DNA from: Arctopsyche grandis
Lineage: Eukaryota > Arthropoda > Insecta > Trichoptera > Hydropsychidae
Assembly (NCBI RefSeq): GCF_051622035.1
Contig: NC_135365.1
Span: 13,124,001-13,188,000, forward strand
Length of the DNA stretch: 64,000 nt
Direction of reading: 5' to 3'
Positions 1-13,180 of this stretch are shown here, piece after piece. The notes beneath the pieces were generated by a model that was given only the letters and a program-made list of their open reading frames with translations, was not told the DNA's origin and did not search any database. The position numbers and the translations under genes were made by a program. Each line of letters begins with the position of its first letter. Position 1 is the first letter of the stretch.

Positions 1-1174
1 GCAAGATTCGAATCCCGCCCCGAAATATCCCATTCACTCGACAACATTGCACCGCGAGAACGCGGTTTTAATTTCGTTTGCGCATATGGCCGTTTGAAAT
101 AAATATTTGGACCGGATATTAAACGAAATCGGCCCGCTCTCTTGAACGAATCTTGAGCAACCGCTCAAAAATACTCATTCGCTAAAGCGCAAACTCTTAA
201 TTGCAACTATATACATACATATGAATGTATGGTGGTGAGTATTTTAGACATTTGGCTGAAGCGAGTCGACCTCGTCTACAATTTATTCCTTGCTGCTATC
301 ATCGTCATGACTGGCTCTCCTAATTGATATCATCCTAGAAATGGTATTACATCATCGTGATATTTGACTCGAACATGTGCATATGCACGTAAATACTATG
401 AGCGGTGCTGAAAGATTGTACAAATAAACAGATGCACCAGTTAATTTCATATCTATGTACTATTGAATCGATAAACTTCGGATTTAAAACATGTAAAATC
501 AACAATTTTTACTTATATGCACGCTATTTAAAATATGTTTGTTTTAATAATATGCGGAAACATACCCGATCGTCAAATTTATGAAGTTCATGATCACGTA
601 AAATCATGCGAAGTTTGTAGAATAGTTTTCCTTGTGAAAGTTCAGTTAAATATAAAACAAAACAAAATAATCGATATAATTTTTCAAATAAAATAAATGA
701 AATGATGTAATAATTTAAATACATGTTTTTCAAAGTAGAAATATAACCATTTTGCTTTTAATTTACAAGTGATTATACCCGGCTTTGCCTGGGCACATTT
801 TTAGATGATTTCAAGTGTGATACTGTGTGAGAAAAGTTGTAGCAATAAATTATAAAAAAAAAATTCATCATTATTTTTATTTACATTGTGTTGTCATTTC
901 GACGCCTTTCAATTTTCTCCTATATGAAGTTTTATTATTTTATTACATACAAATGTATGTAGTATGATGTGCGAATTCATCAGCAATTATTTATATTTAG
1001 AAGTGCATTTGGGCGAATGCATTCAGTTTTTAAATCAAAAATGCCACTTTTCCTGAAGATAAAAAAATCTTCGGTCAATATGTTTTGCCAGTGATGACGT
1101 GTACATATGTATGTAGGTGTGAAACTTGGACATAGAACGCTAAAATGTTACACAAGTTCAAATGCTTTCAAATA

Positions 1175-1480
1175 AGAATGGAACGTTGAATGCTCGGCAT
1201 AATAGTGAGAGATAGGAAATAGAACACGTGGGTGAGATGTATAATAAGGGTAGTGGATGTAATGGATAGAGTGGAGAGATTAAAATGGCAATGGGCGGGG
1301 TCGCGTAGTTAGAAAAAGTGGATAAAGGAAGCGCGTGACTGGTACCCGAGAGAATGTGAAAGGGTGAAAGAAAGGCTGCAAGGATGGTGGGTGGACGAAG
1401 TTAGGTAAATGTGTGGTATGCGAAGAGTTTTGGAGAAGCACTCGTCCGGCATTGGATGTTGAATGGTTTTGAATTATGAT
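1175..1480 (+). mobile_element. RTE-type LINE reverse transcriptase, C-terminal scrap
   Basis: Reading the plus strand gives the order RRMLGI, then VERLKWQWAG, then WYPRECERV, then WVDEVR. This is the characteristic tail of arthropod RTE-clade endonuclease/reverse-transcriptase proteins, downstream of the polymerase domain. In-frame stops interrupt it, so it is dead. The 3' side runs into a GATGATGAT tract near 1478, as is usual for RTE tails. Only about 100 codons remain, so this is a 5'-truncated copy. Confidence 0.7.
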
Positions 1481-2519
1481 GATGATATAGTACAAAATCT
1501 TCCCAGAAAAAAATCTAGTGGGTTGGAAAAAATATTTAGACAATATTGACTTTTAAACAGACAATTAAATAAACCAACTTTCCACCTCCTAGCATGGCGT
1601 GTACATAAATACATATGTACATAGCGATCATGACAATGTCATATTAAGAAAACTGACCCAAAAAAAATGGTATTGGGCTAAGAAAAGAAGAAGAAGAAGT
1701 TACTGTTATATGTGTACATATATATATTACCTGTCATTTATGTACACGTATAATATAAATTCAAATATGCTATGTTTCGTGTTTGAATTACAATCGAAAC
1801 TACCACAGCGCGGTGTCATAAAATAAGCAGTAACCATTATTTTAAATTTAGCATGGTACAATTGCACTTTTGCCATATTTTTACGATAAAATGTCCGACA
1901 GACATGCACAAGCGAGGCGTGCGCTTAATTGAACACTGCAATATTATTTATTGCACCCATATGTAAAAAAATAAATAAAGATGGATTAAAAGTTGAACCT
2001 TTCAGAAAAATAACGACCGGTTTGTACGCGACGTTGCGATGACACTCAGTTCACTCAGTAACTCGAAACTTGAATCAAATCGGGGCTTGTGAAAATGGAA
2101 CTTGATAGATTATTTTCGCTTCGAAAAAAATTTGAGAACCGCTATTAAAAAGCATCGTAATTGAACGGTCATATCAACTAATGGAGTGAGCCTTGAGCGT
2201 CGCGAAAAAATTGCACAAAAAATCGTGACAGTCTCGGTGTTAAAGCGTCGGCATGGAGATTTGCATTTTAATGATTTAATTCGTAACTACATAGTTCTAT
2301 GGTTTATATAGAAATTATAATTTAAATTAAAATATACATACATCTAATAAATATTAGGTCAAACAAGGAACTGTAACGTTTCATTGGTCAAAAAAAATTA
2401 CCTAAACACAACAATTTGCTTTAGATCTTCGAGTTAAAAGAGCCTTTAGTTAAAATAATATGTATTATGAATTGTAAATACATAGGTTTTCGAGTTTTTT
2501 CTTCCTATTATGCTGTATA

Positions 2520-2780
2520 TGTAACAGTCCCAGTGTTTACTCCGGCTCGTTCATGAATATACTAGTTTGTTCATACACGAACTATTGATTTTAGTGTAAG
2601 TGCTAAAAAAGTAATCTTCAAATAGACTCTCGAGGTGTCAGATGAAACGTTTATGTAGGTTTTAAAACTTTGGAGCTGTCAAAATCTTTGGAATTTCAAA
2701 ACGCCTAAAAAGAATATAAAAGGGAAATCCCATTAAAACCACGTTACAACGCTGCTGTATTTCTAATTTCCGTTGTTAGA
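2520..2780. mobile_element. Palindromic TIR element, copy 1
   Basis: Begins with GTAACAGTCCCAGTG, followed by TCGTTCATGAATATACTAG. The block up to about 2780 is collinear with 4545-4820 (same word order, many substitutions), so the two are diverged copies of one repeat. The end motif is itself nearly palindromic. No transposase is visible, so it is non-autonomous and its family is unassigned. Confidence 0.5.
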
Positions 2781-2784
2781 AATA

Positions 2785-3192
2785 ACGCCCCCGAATCTTG
2801 GGGGGGCCGAAATGGGCCTTTGCTACCAAAATTTACAACTTGCAAATTATTATACACAATACGTTAAATAATTGAAATGAATTCCTATTTTACATAGTAT
2901 TTTAAAATAGTACCTATTTTATTCCAAAAACTATTAGTGTTTCAAGTAAATATAGTAAATAAATAAAAAAAATATGGTTTTGTAAAATCATAATGAAAAA
3001 CCATATTGTCTGGCCACAGTGTCATATTGGGGTGACGTGTAAAGACACTGTGGTATACTTGTATATTAAAAATAAATAAATAAATATACTGAAAAGCGTG
3101 GTAAAAAACGATAATAGCATTTTTTTACTGAAGTGGGGGCCTCAAATTTCAAATGCGCCTGGGGCTCCCCATTTACTTGATCCGCCACTGAC
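2785..3192. mobile_element. Possible hAT-like element, one end only
   Basis: Ends at about 3192 with GATCCGCCACTG, the reverse complement of a CAGTGGCGGATC-type hAT terminus, preceded by a G/C-run segment (gggggcctc...ggggctcc). A matching left end could not be placed; a run of C and G near 2788-2808 marks the approximate other side. Boundaries are tentative. Confidence 0.35.
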
Positions 3193-4544
3193 TTAGACTT
3201 TAATATATACAGTATACACTTACATAAAAATAATATGTATCATAAAGTAAATTTCATATATTTATGATACATAAATATTATCATCAATAAATAAATTTGA
3301 GAAAATGGTTAAATTGTGTAATACAATGTTCAGATCTAATTTTTTATAGAATATTTATTTGTTTTGGAATAAAAACATTTTACACTATATTGACTTGGAC
3401 AGTTGACTACAATCATGAACAAAATAAATAAAACCGATGAACAGCGCTTGCATTTGAGTGAAGTTGTCAAAGAAGTGACAGTAGACGTCAATCAAGTTTT
3501 GTGGTTATTTTTGATTTTTAAATCAACTACACTTACACAGCTATAAAACAATGTTGACGATTGCAGATACAATTGTATAACACTATGTACAACTGTGCAA
3601 GGTTGAGTCTGACTTGAAAATACGTATATACGTACTTTCAATGTCGACTGACGGTTTACAATGACACTTGATAGTTTACACCACGACACAAACACTCACG
3701 TAATAATAAACAAATCCGGCTCTGAAGGAGAGTTTCAGCTGTGTTTAAATTTTATCCGATGAGGTTATCTTGGATCGGAGAGACAGACGACGACCCTATC
3801 GACGTATCCGACTTCTTATCACTGAACCAAACACTGCCACAGACTCACCAGAAGAAACAGAGCTATTCAACCGATGGGTTTTTTTAATATCTACGTCTGT
3901 TGGCGCGTGTCGATCAACACTGCTGAGGAAATTCAAAACAGGTCTTTGGGTCAGTGGGCATTTGCATTTGCGGTAGGTAGGTGGGGCGATCTGATTACAC
4001 TAAAAGGCGAGCAACGTGCTCGAAGATAAACATACGATGGAAATTTAACAGAAGTCTAATTATAGTGGGCCGATCTGCTACCAAAAATACTAGACGATAT
4101 CTCCAGTTAGGACGCTGGGTAAGATTAAGTTGTGTTTTATCTGGTTGAGGTACTTTTTTTGTTTTTCAGCAAACGTTTGCGCAGTTGCACTCCCCTGTTT
4201 GACACCTACGACTTTTCAAGTATCAGCTCTAGTAATTTCCGTATACATTTTCCAACTAATCTTAATTTATTATTAATTATGTAAGTGACACAGTGTCATT
4301 CGTGTTTATTTTTTTTCAATTTGTCAATTCAACAAATTAAGCAAAATAAATCATAAAGATATAATATGTCTATTGATATTTCGTACACGAGAAAAAATTC
4401 TAAAAGTGCCTATTCCATTTCAAAAACATTTTAAATTGTTTATTTTCAGTTTTAAGTGATTCTTAACTCTCCGTTCCCATTATCTTGTCTCAAAAATATA
4501 ATAAATGTATAACATACGACAAATATACAGCAATAGCACATGTT

Positions 4545-5400
4545 ACAGTCCAAATTTTCATTCCGGTTCGTTCATGAACTTACTAGTTTGTTTATAAATC
4601 GCTTTGGAGCAATCTGTTAGACGAGTGTGCTTGATTAATTGATGTTGTATAATAAATAAATATGAACTATTGATCAAAAGTAAAAGAGACTCCCATCCGG
4701 TATCGCGTGAAACTTTTAGCTATCAAAACCTTTGAGATGACAAAATGCTAAGTATTTTAAATAGGAAATCCTATGGAAACCGCATTACAACGTCGCCATT
4801 TCCGCTGATTTTTTCAAGTATTGCAACCCAAAGTACACATATAAATAAATGACAAAGAATGGAGGATGATTTTTTTTGAATACTTGAACTAATGCCTAAT
4901 AGTTTGTGCATGAACAAACTAGTTCGTTTGTCAATTCGTTATTTTGTGTACAATATAACTGGCCAGCTTGGTTCGTATATGAACAAACGGGTTTGGTGCA
5001 AACGATCGACAAGCGCCAGACAGACTGAACTACAGATTAACTAATGGCTGCTTTAAACGCAATTCTCGACTTCACGAATGATAGATTGCACATCAGATGA
5101 CGAGTAACCTTTCGATGTGCACAGATGCAATTATTAAAATTGAGTTGGATCTTTCTGGCGAGTTTAATAAGGCAAAATTCGGAACTAAAGTATCAGAAGC
5201 ACATAACGTATACAGGGTAGGTATGTCGGGACTTCCGGTAGATTTCGCTTAGTGTAAGTGCGAGCAGTGCGCACGCATAAGGTACACGTGTCGTTAATCT
5301 GTGGTTTAGTCTGTCTGGCGCTTGTCGATCGCTTGCACCGCATCGGAACAAACTAGTATGTTCACGAACGAACGAAATATACCTACACTTGATAGAATGT
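4545..5400. mobile_element. Palindromic TIR element, copy 2, interrupted
   Basis: Left end GTTACAGTCC with TTCGTTCATGAAC and TACTAGTTTGTT matches the inverted right end at 5343-5385 (AACAAACTAGTATGTTC, ACGAACGAAC). It is the same family as 2520-2780, with extra internal sequence near 4600-4660. A second element (4989-5345) sits inside it, flanked by GAACAAAC on both sides; removing that insert joins ATGAACAAAC to TAGTATG, which restores the host word seen at the left end. Confidence 0.55.
4989..5345. mobile_element. 357-bp MITE with ~47-bp TIRs, 8-bp TSD
   Basis: Termini run GGTGCAAACGATCGACAAGC and then GCCAGACAGACTGAAC, mirrored at 5294-5341. The flanks 4981-4988 and 5346-5353 are both GAACAAAC, an 8-bp duplication as made by hAT-type transposases. 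Part of that word recurs in the host repeat, so the duplication is slightly less telling than it looks. No coding capacity. A sister copy in opposite orientation lies at 26319-26677. Confidence 0.75.
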
Positions 5401-7089
5401 CTGATATATCTGATAGAACATTGTGTATATTTGGTATTTCCATTCTTCTTTCAGATTTCTTTTTCATTACACAAGATTTAAAAGATTGAGTTTTTGAGTA
5501 CAACACTATATTTTTCCATCCACATAATATTATTTTAATTTAAAGTTTCATGAATAATGAAGTTTGATCTGCTGTTTCCTTGTTTAACATATTTATTAAT
5601 TTAAATGTACCATATTATCTTCTCCGAAGATTAATATAATGAAATGCATTAACATACGAATAAATTCTATACAATTCAAATTAAGTAGATATTAGATTTA
5701 AAAAACTCTTTTATTTTAAGTATAGTAAATATTGTAGTTTAATCTTAACTTATTCTATAGCTGTGTAAATTTAATTTAAAATATATTTATTCTAATATAA
5801 TTTCCTTTTATACCTATATAGCAACTTGTGTCAATGTTTAGTAATTACGTTTTTAATTAACAACTATTATACATAAGAGATTGGATCGAGGGTGAAATAA
5901 ATCCGTCCCTTGTGGTTTATCCCAGCCCAGACCAATCTCATTTCGGGGAGCTTTTCGGGTATACCATATTAAGTAAACAAATACCTAAGGCTAATTTATG
6001 GTGGACGATTACCAAAAAAGGCAAAATATCTTCAATGCCGCCCTACGACGATATGATATTATACTATAAATAAAAATGTCACTTTTAATCCAACGATAAG
6101 CCATGTATGTATGTACGTTTAGGCGAAACCTTAAACATCAAATCCCAAAACTCAGCTTTATATAATATTAATATATCACTGAAGTTTATAAACAACTCAC
6201 ATGGCTTTGGGCGAAATTAAAATTTAACAACTTGCGTAATTGAGGATGAAGTTTGCAAAGAATTCCTCCGAGCAAGTGAGAGGGGGGAAGACACCCATTT
6301 ATAAAATGGAACTGAGAAGAATATGAAAGAGAACAGCAGAAGGATATAAATTCATCTCGTTTAACTAACGCACCCCACGAAATTTAAGAATACACTCATT
6401 AGTAAGCACACAGGTAGTCTATATAGAAATGAGTCACGTTTTATTTTAACACTTCAATTGAAGAACAGATCTATGCTCGCCGTTTAAATGTCAACAGTTA
6501 CTTAAATAACGGATTCAATTAGTGATCCAAGTCTGTTTGACTTGCTGATCCCTGATTGAAGCCGAAGCCATCACAGAAACAGATTCGTTGGAAGCAAACA
6601 CGCTATACATATGTATGTTAATTTATATGTACAGATTTATTTCAGGTCTAAAAGGTAGTAGGTAGTCGTTTAATTGACCCATAATTGTTATTGACATCAT
6701 AAGCTGCTTAGGTGGTCGAGACGGTCGACAGATTTACGACGGTCCAAATTGGGCGTAGGTTCTTCACATCAAGCAGTTATTACAAAATCAGGTCCAGAGT
6801 AGTGTGAGAAGATTTTTTAGGTGTAATAAAATCGTTTATAGCTGAAATGCACTCAATATTAGTTGCGCTTATAGAATGATTCACGATTTATTGGTTAAGC
6901 TATAATAGAAAATGTTTGAATTTAGAAAAAACGAAACTTTTGAGAAATGCCGCATATAAAAAATTGAAGGACTCAATCATGAAGAAGCGGAGAATTTTCT
7001 GATGGGTCACCATTGGTAAGTTAATTTGGTATATTATAACTATAATAGTATTTGCAATTTAAAGATTTCTTTCAAGAACAACCCACGAT

Positions 7090-7735
7090 ATAATTCACAT
7101 CATTTCCAATGGTCTGCTCCACTTCTAATAAATCATCATCTTCGTTTACCATCACCATTTATTATCCACTTTTTTCTTTTTTCGATGAAAGACTCTCTAG
7201 CACTCTTCCATTCATCTCTGTTTTGCGCAACTCTCATCCATCTGACCTCATATATTTTCCTGCTTTCGTCCTCCCATCATTCTTGCAGCCTTCCTTTCAC
7301 CCTTTTACATTATCTTGGATACCATTCCAACACTTTCTTGGTCCATTCTCCTAGCTACGTGCCTCACACATTGTCAATTAAATCCCTTAACTCTCTCCAC
7401 TATACCAATTACTTTTGTCATACTTTTCACCCACTTCCGTTTTCCATATCTTCTTCCTACATATGCCGAGCATACGGCGTTCCATCCACATTCGAAAGCA
7501 TTAGGCTTTGTGTAACATTTTGGCGTTCAATATCCAAGTTTTACATTCATGCGTTATCACTGACAAATATTGACATTGATCGAATATCATTTTTTCAGGC
7601 AAAGAAGCAGTTTTTATTTAAAAAAGGTATTCATTCACTCCATCCAAAATTCATACGACGCTTCATTTCCTCTCCTTTGTTACTTCTACTATTTTATCTC
7701 TCCTCGTTATGCCGAGCATATAGCATTCTATTACT
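7090..7735 (-). mobile_element. RTE-type LINE scrap(s), antisense
   Basis: The minus strand reads FRMWMERRMLGI, later a degenerate WYPR-like tail, the same family as 1175-1480. A second ERRMLGI-like start (MLGITRRDK) occurs at about 7715-7680 on the same strand, suggesting duplication or two insertions. The long plus-strand open frame across it (7026-7811, serine/leucine-rich) is only the complement of this relic. Dead by several stops. Confidence 0.6.
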
Positions 7736-9305
7736 TCTTTGGCTTCTAATAAATTTAATTCAAAATTTTAGAAGCATTGCTCAGTTGCAAACTCAGTTGA
7801 ATCATGATTAATGTATGTATGTAGATTTAGATAGATAAATCACCCTTGTCTATGAAATATGTATGATCTTTATCGCCTTGAAGCTGTTAATCTTTTATTC
7901 AGAATTTTTGAATTTTATTAGCTTGAAAGACTAAACTGTGTTAATATCCCAGTATTTCTAACTGGTTCATCCAACTACTGTCATGTAAGAAAATATTGAA
8001 TGCTATAACATTAGATACATATATATATATACCTCATTTTTATTACTACATACCTCTAGTTACAGTGCTTTGGCTGAAATATCGAATGTAGGCCAAGCCA
8101 TAAAACGGCTTTTACGTGTTTTATTACCATTATTACGTATAATATTATATTTATTTATATATTACAGCGATATTATATGGCACCTTGTAAGTACACAGTA
8201 CTGCTTCGATAGGGAGAATCCTCGGGGAGGGATTTGCGGATTTAAATCGGTCATATGAAAATCTACGACCGTGACGTCAGCGACTATCAAGCAGATGAAA
8301 TGGGACCACGGGTGCAAAAAACCTCTCAATCCATATTCCATTGCCATTGGATGTGTGCCAATTCGAGACAAAGGCTTTGTACAAGTTTTTTAGATGTACT
8401 GCCGCAAAAATTAGACCCATCTTTTTGCTTCCGTTTTCCGCTCGATGCGTCTCGAAGGGATTGGGTTGGCGTGTTCAGATGTAAAAAAAAAAGTATTAAT
8501 GTAGATGGAAAACGCAGAATGGATTTGAATCGTTTTTGACGATGTGAAGTTTAATGTCAAAATACTCGTAAATCGTGAATTTTGACGTGATTCCTAATAA
8601 ATAATGGATGTAAACCTTTTGCCGTATCCTACAATTGACGTTCGCAAGTGTTATTTACGACCGGGCCGTTAGTCATGCTCTGAAATTAGGCTGACAAACG
8701 TGTCAACAAACGCAATTTTAGATTTAACATTTAGTCACCGGTGGTACTTACATAGGTGTACAAATGCTGCTAAAGCCGCACAGTAAGCTTTGAGAACAAT
8801 GTATGTATGTACAAATTTAATTGAGAAAAGTTTGAGAAAATTAGGACAAATGTTTTCCGACCTTAGAGTGAAATTAAAGTCTTAATAAACATATGTACGT
8901 ATACATACAACATAACTTCTTAAATTCAAATCTCGTTTCGTATTTAATAATAGACTACATAAATCTTAGTATGTACTTAGCTTCAGCGTACATTATGTAG
9001 GTACATAGTTTTGAAATGTATACACTTTGCTGTCTATGCAACATACATATATGTATGTACATACATATATACATAATAGAAAATTAAAATTAAAATATTT
9101 TATAATGTTAAAGTATATATTCTTTGAGGGAAACTCTTGAAAGTCCGATCTTAGTAATTACGTATGTACATACATACATATATGATATGTAGAAAAAAAT
9201 ACATTGAATTTTAAATCTTTCGCAGATGTATACATTGTCTAGTAAGTCACACACCAGCTTTGATTTTTAGTTAAAGCTTAAAACGCTAGATACTCTTACC
9301 GATAC

Positions 9306-9684
9306 AAAATTTATACAGTAGATTAAATCTTGTTAATTGTCTATTTCGTATAAATCCAACAATAAATTGGATATTTCAATACAATAGGTTCCATTTTTGA
9401 GAACCAACCAACCAACTTTCTGTCAAACTTTGATTCGAAAGTTTAATGGTGGACAGTGGCAAGTGCACGCATTTAGCTAGTGTACAAGTGACAAGTTATA
9501 CACTGGCTAGAAAATGCGTGCACTTTCCACTGTGCATCAGTAAATTTTCTAATCAAAGTTTTACAGAAAGTTGGTTGTTTGGTTCTCTAAAATGGAAACA
9601 ATTGTATTTAAATAACCAATTTATTGTTGGATTTATACGAAATAGACAATTAACTAGATTCAATATATGTACTGTATAAATTTT
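9306..9684. mobile_element. Foldback element / long hairpin
   Basis: Almost the whole 379 bp is an inverted repeat centred near 9495. The left arm opens with AAAATTTATACAGTA and passes through ATTGTCTATTTCGTATAAAT; the right arm closes with ATTTATACGAAATAGACAAT and then ACTGTATAAATTTT. Inner arms pair AACTTTCTGTCAAACTTTGA with TCAAAGTTTTACAGAAAGTT, and AAGTGCACGCATTT with AAATGCGTGCACTT. Arms are about 170 bp with scattered mismatches. No coding. RNA from it would fold into a long hairpin. Confidence 0.75.
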
Positions 9685-10035
9685 ACAACTACATACATCC
9701 GTATTACCAACTACATCCGTATTACTTTTTTAATTTTTCTTTTCTTTTCTACATAAGTGCGAAAATTTTATTAATGGTTTATCTTTTGATAATTATATTT
9801 TATTATTATTTGTAATTAATTAAACTGTAAATTTTCCAAAAATAAACAAATAAATAAATTACCTACGATTTTATGTTAGGTTCATTCTCCCGTGTACACT
9901 GTTACTAGATAATTTTGACGATGCGTATACAAACTAGATAATGTAAAAGTACATACGTATTGAAATATATATATATTATCAACTATCAGCTTAAAATTAT
10001 TATTAATTAGTCCGTAGACTTATATTATATTTAAG

Positions 10036-10043
<8 letters not shown>

Positions 10044-10129
<86 letters not shown>

Positions 10130-10132
10130 ATA
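10044..10132. repeat. (TA)n microsatellite
   Basis: About 85 bp of almost uninterrupted TA dinucleotides. Length is likely to be polymorphic and assembly-sensitive. Confidence 0.95.
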
Positions 10133-10654
10133 ATAAAAAGTATTATTTTTCCAGTTGAAATTGCTCTGATTATAACTTTTTGACATTAATTTTTTACATT
10201 TATTTATTTTTTAATTAATTTTAAAATTGAAGAGACTGCAAAAAATATAAAGAAAATTATGAACAATAAACATACAAATGAATAGTATTCTATCATTGCC
10301 CTTATTGCCTTTAATATATTATCAATATGTATCTACTTTATCTTAAATTCTGAAAAAAAAAAACATTCAACCTACGTATACTATAATGAATAATATTTTA
10401 ACCACTTACTATTTTAATATTCAAATATGTATATAAAAAATCGTTAATACTTCAAATGATAAAAAATTTCTACTGCAAATTTATTAATATGTAAATAAAC
10501 ATTATGTATGAAATTGAAACTATCAAGATATTCGAAGGCGTATTTTAAAAATTCTATTGACTAGGTTTTATTTAAACTTACATATATCAAAAAAATATTT
10601 GTACAATAGACTTATATGTATTAGTGACAAATCAGTATGAATATTATATATTAC

Positions 10655-10885
10655 ACACTAGTGATTTTACCCGGCGTCGCTCGGTATTTGTAATATAAAC
10701 CGCTTAAGCATCTCAAATCTAAATAGTAAACATTTTATTAAATTTATTTGAATATTCATTTGTTTTTTTTTATTAAATTTAGTGTCAGGGATTCTACGAA
10801 TCAAAACTTACATATGTACATTCATACATACAAAGTCTCTTTCGAAATTATATATTAGATTTTCGATGAAAGTACATAAGTACGC
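10655..10885. repeat. CCCGGC-type dispersed repeat
   Basis: Starts CTAGTGATTTTACCCGGCGT and ends near ACAAAGTCTCTTTCGAAAT then TATATATTAGAT. The same closing word recurs at 13190-13220, and a related opening (ATACCCGGCTTTGCC) occurs at 774. The layout fits a short interspersed, non-coding retroelement tail seen in many arthropods; the exact family is not named here. Confidence 0.45.
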
Positions 10886-11099
10886 CCCTTTGCTAGTGCA
10901 AAATATATAAATAATACGCTTTTATGAAATAATAACATTGTAAATATACAAACAAAAATATTAAAAAGTTAAATCTTAATACTTCAACGCATACAGAATC
11001 CCAACCCACAACAGCATCATCGTGGATAAAACGAGCGGCAATTTGAGCACACATCGTCGGCGAGATGCCACTAAATAATAAACAGTAGACGACAAATAA

Positions 11100-11350
11100 A
11101 ATCACCTGCTAAGAGGACGGGACGGTCTGTGTCGGCGCGTCGTTTCCGCCGCGGGCAAATTCGCACATGGGATATTCGCGAATGAGTGGGTTGGCGCGCG
11201 TGTAAAATCGCGATCGCGCAAAGCGAGGGCGTCGCATGTCGCCGCGTCCGCGAGATAAACAAACCCTAGGCGGCGCTCATCAGCTGCGCCGGCATTGCTG
11301 CGGCTGCGCATCGACAACACTCGGCTCGACGGCCTACAACTTCGCCATCT
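11100..11350. promoter_or_regulatory. Orphan CpG-rich patch, candidate promoter/first exon
   Basis: A 250-bp island rich in CG (repeated CGCG, GCGCGCG) in otherwise AT-rich DNA. It resembles the CpG-rich starts of the confirmed genes in this window (near 29.0, 42.5, 50.4 and 55.4 kb). On the minus strand a 72-codon open frame begins at 11320 and meets a plausible donor (TTAGCAG followed by GTGATT) near 11104. No family is recognised in it, so this may be only untranslated leader of a gene lying to the left. Confidence 0.35.
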
Positions 11351-11579
11351 CGTATTTAATTAAAAAGGACCAGTGCCCGACATCTCCCACCCGATACTTT
11401 CAAGAGTCGATCAAGTTGGGGGGCCAAATCCCTATTGCGCGCTCTGTTCGGGTCGACTGGTGAATGTTAAGTTGGTAATTGATAAACTTCGTGAAAAGGA
11501 CGTGCTGCTTCTTTTTAGGTGTTATACTTTTTACAAGCTTTGTATTATTTCCCCTTCATGTATTTATTTATATATGTAT

Positions 11580-12291
<712 letters not shown>

Positions 12292-12417
12292 TATAATTTG
12301 CCAAAACAATTGTTAAATAAAGATTGCTCCAAAGCGACGAGTGTGCTAAACAGATTAAGAACAGAAGAAAAAATACATGAATTATAAAATACAAGAAATA
12401 AAAATATTGTTACTTAG

Positions 12418-12780
12418 ACCGCCGAGTAGTTGCAATCGGATTAGGCCGAGTAGCATTCCAGAGACTGTGTGACCGTTATAATTGGTTTCAAGGATTATAT
12501 CTAGACTATGGCTAAACAATGGCCGCTATTTGGTCCCTTCGCAGAAGTGACCGATACCGTGGGACTGGGTGTCGTGGGAATACTTATCCGGGTACATGCA
12601 TAAACAATAGGGAAGTAACCGGATGCCTTGAGAGACCTGCCCCTTATAAGGCGGTACTTAGACGATAACAAGACATTGTGGACGGAGCACTGCCAGTGCG
12701 TGTATCTCCTTAATCATCAATAAATGCTGTGACACGACTTTGGCCTTTTACTTGGATCTTCCAGCCACCCCTACGCAACA
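12418..12780 (+). mobile_element. Solo LTR (fossil LTR retroelement)
   Basis: A 363-bp unit that begins TGTTAC and ends GCAACA, with a TATA-like CCTTATAAGG about two thirds along and an AATAAA signal near its 3' part (12719). ATAT flanks both sides, a 4-bp duplication of the kind made by Gypsy-type elements. No internal region accompanies it, so it is a solo LTR. A diverged relative lies inverted at 52082-52452. Fossil; moderately old judging from the divergence between the two. Confidence 0.65.
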
Positions 12781-12859
12781 ATATATAAAATTCTTAAAAG
12801 AAATAAAAGTATAACAGCCAAGTCAGCAGTTAACAGTTAAAATTGAGCAGTTAATAACT

Positions 12860-13180
12860 GCTCTAGTTGGTCGCGTCCCCCGTAACCGAGGAAGTGGTGC
12901 AGCAAATGAAGAGAGATATGACGTTAATGGCACCATCCAGTGAGTTTAAGAAACGAAGGCCTCGAGGAATGGGAGAATTAAAATATGCCACAGTTCTTTC
13001 CAGAGGAATGTGAAATAGGGGACGACGGCGAGTCCAGATCAAACTCTCCGGAGCATGAAGGTTAATCTCCGCCAGAATAGACTGATATGAGATAAAACCT
13101 CTAAATAAAGAAAACAACAACTTGATGAGGGCAACATCCCTCCTGTGTTCAAGAGAATCTTTGATTTGTATTCGATGCTC
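12860..13180 (-). mobile_element. LINE reverse transcriptase C-terminal scrap (Jockey/CR1-like)
   Basis: The minus strand carries an open frame of 85 codons with TRRRPLFHIPLERT, then SPIPRGLRFLNSL. This matches the conserved end of the Jockey/CR1/R1 group reverse transcriptases (pattern R-T-x-x-x-x-x-SP-x-x-R-x-x-x-x-x-N). The rest of the element is absent. Assigned from this motif only, so the clade is uncertain. Confidence 0.45.

Noticed and set aside
1-35. tRNA 3' end at the window start (ATTCGAAT followed by CCC resembles a T-arm)
   Set aside because: The bases on either side of the loop do not pair as a T-stem, and no acceptor stem can be tested because the window begins here.
7026-7811. 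261-codon plus-strand open frame as a gene
   Set aside because: It is antisense to RTE LINE sequence and is Ser/Leu-rich low complexity.
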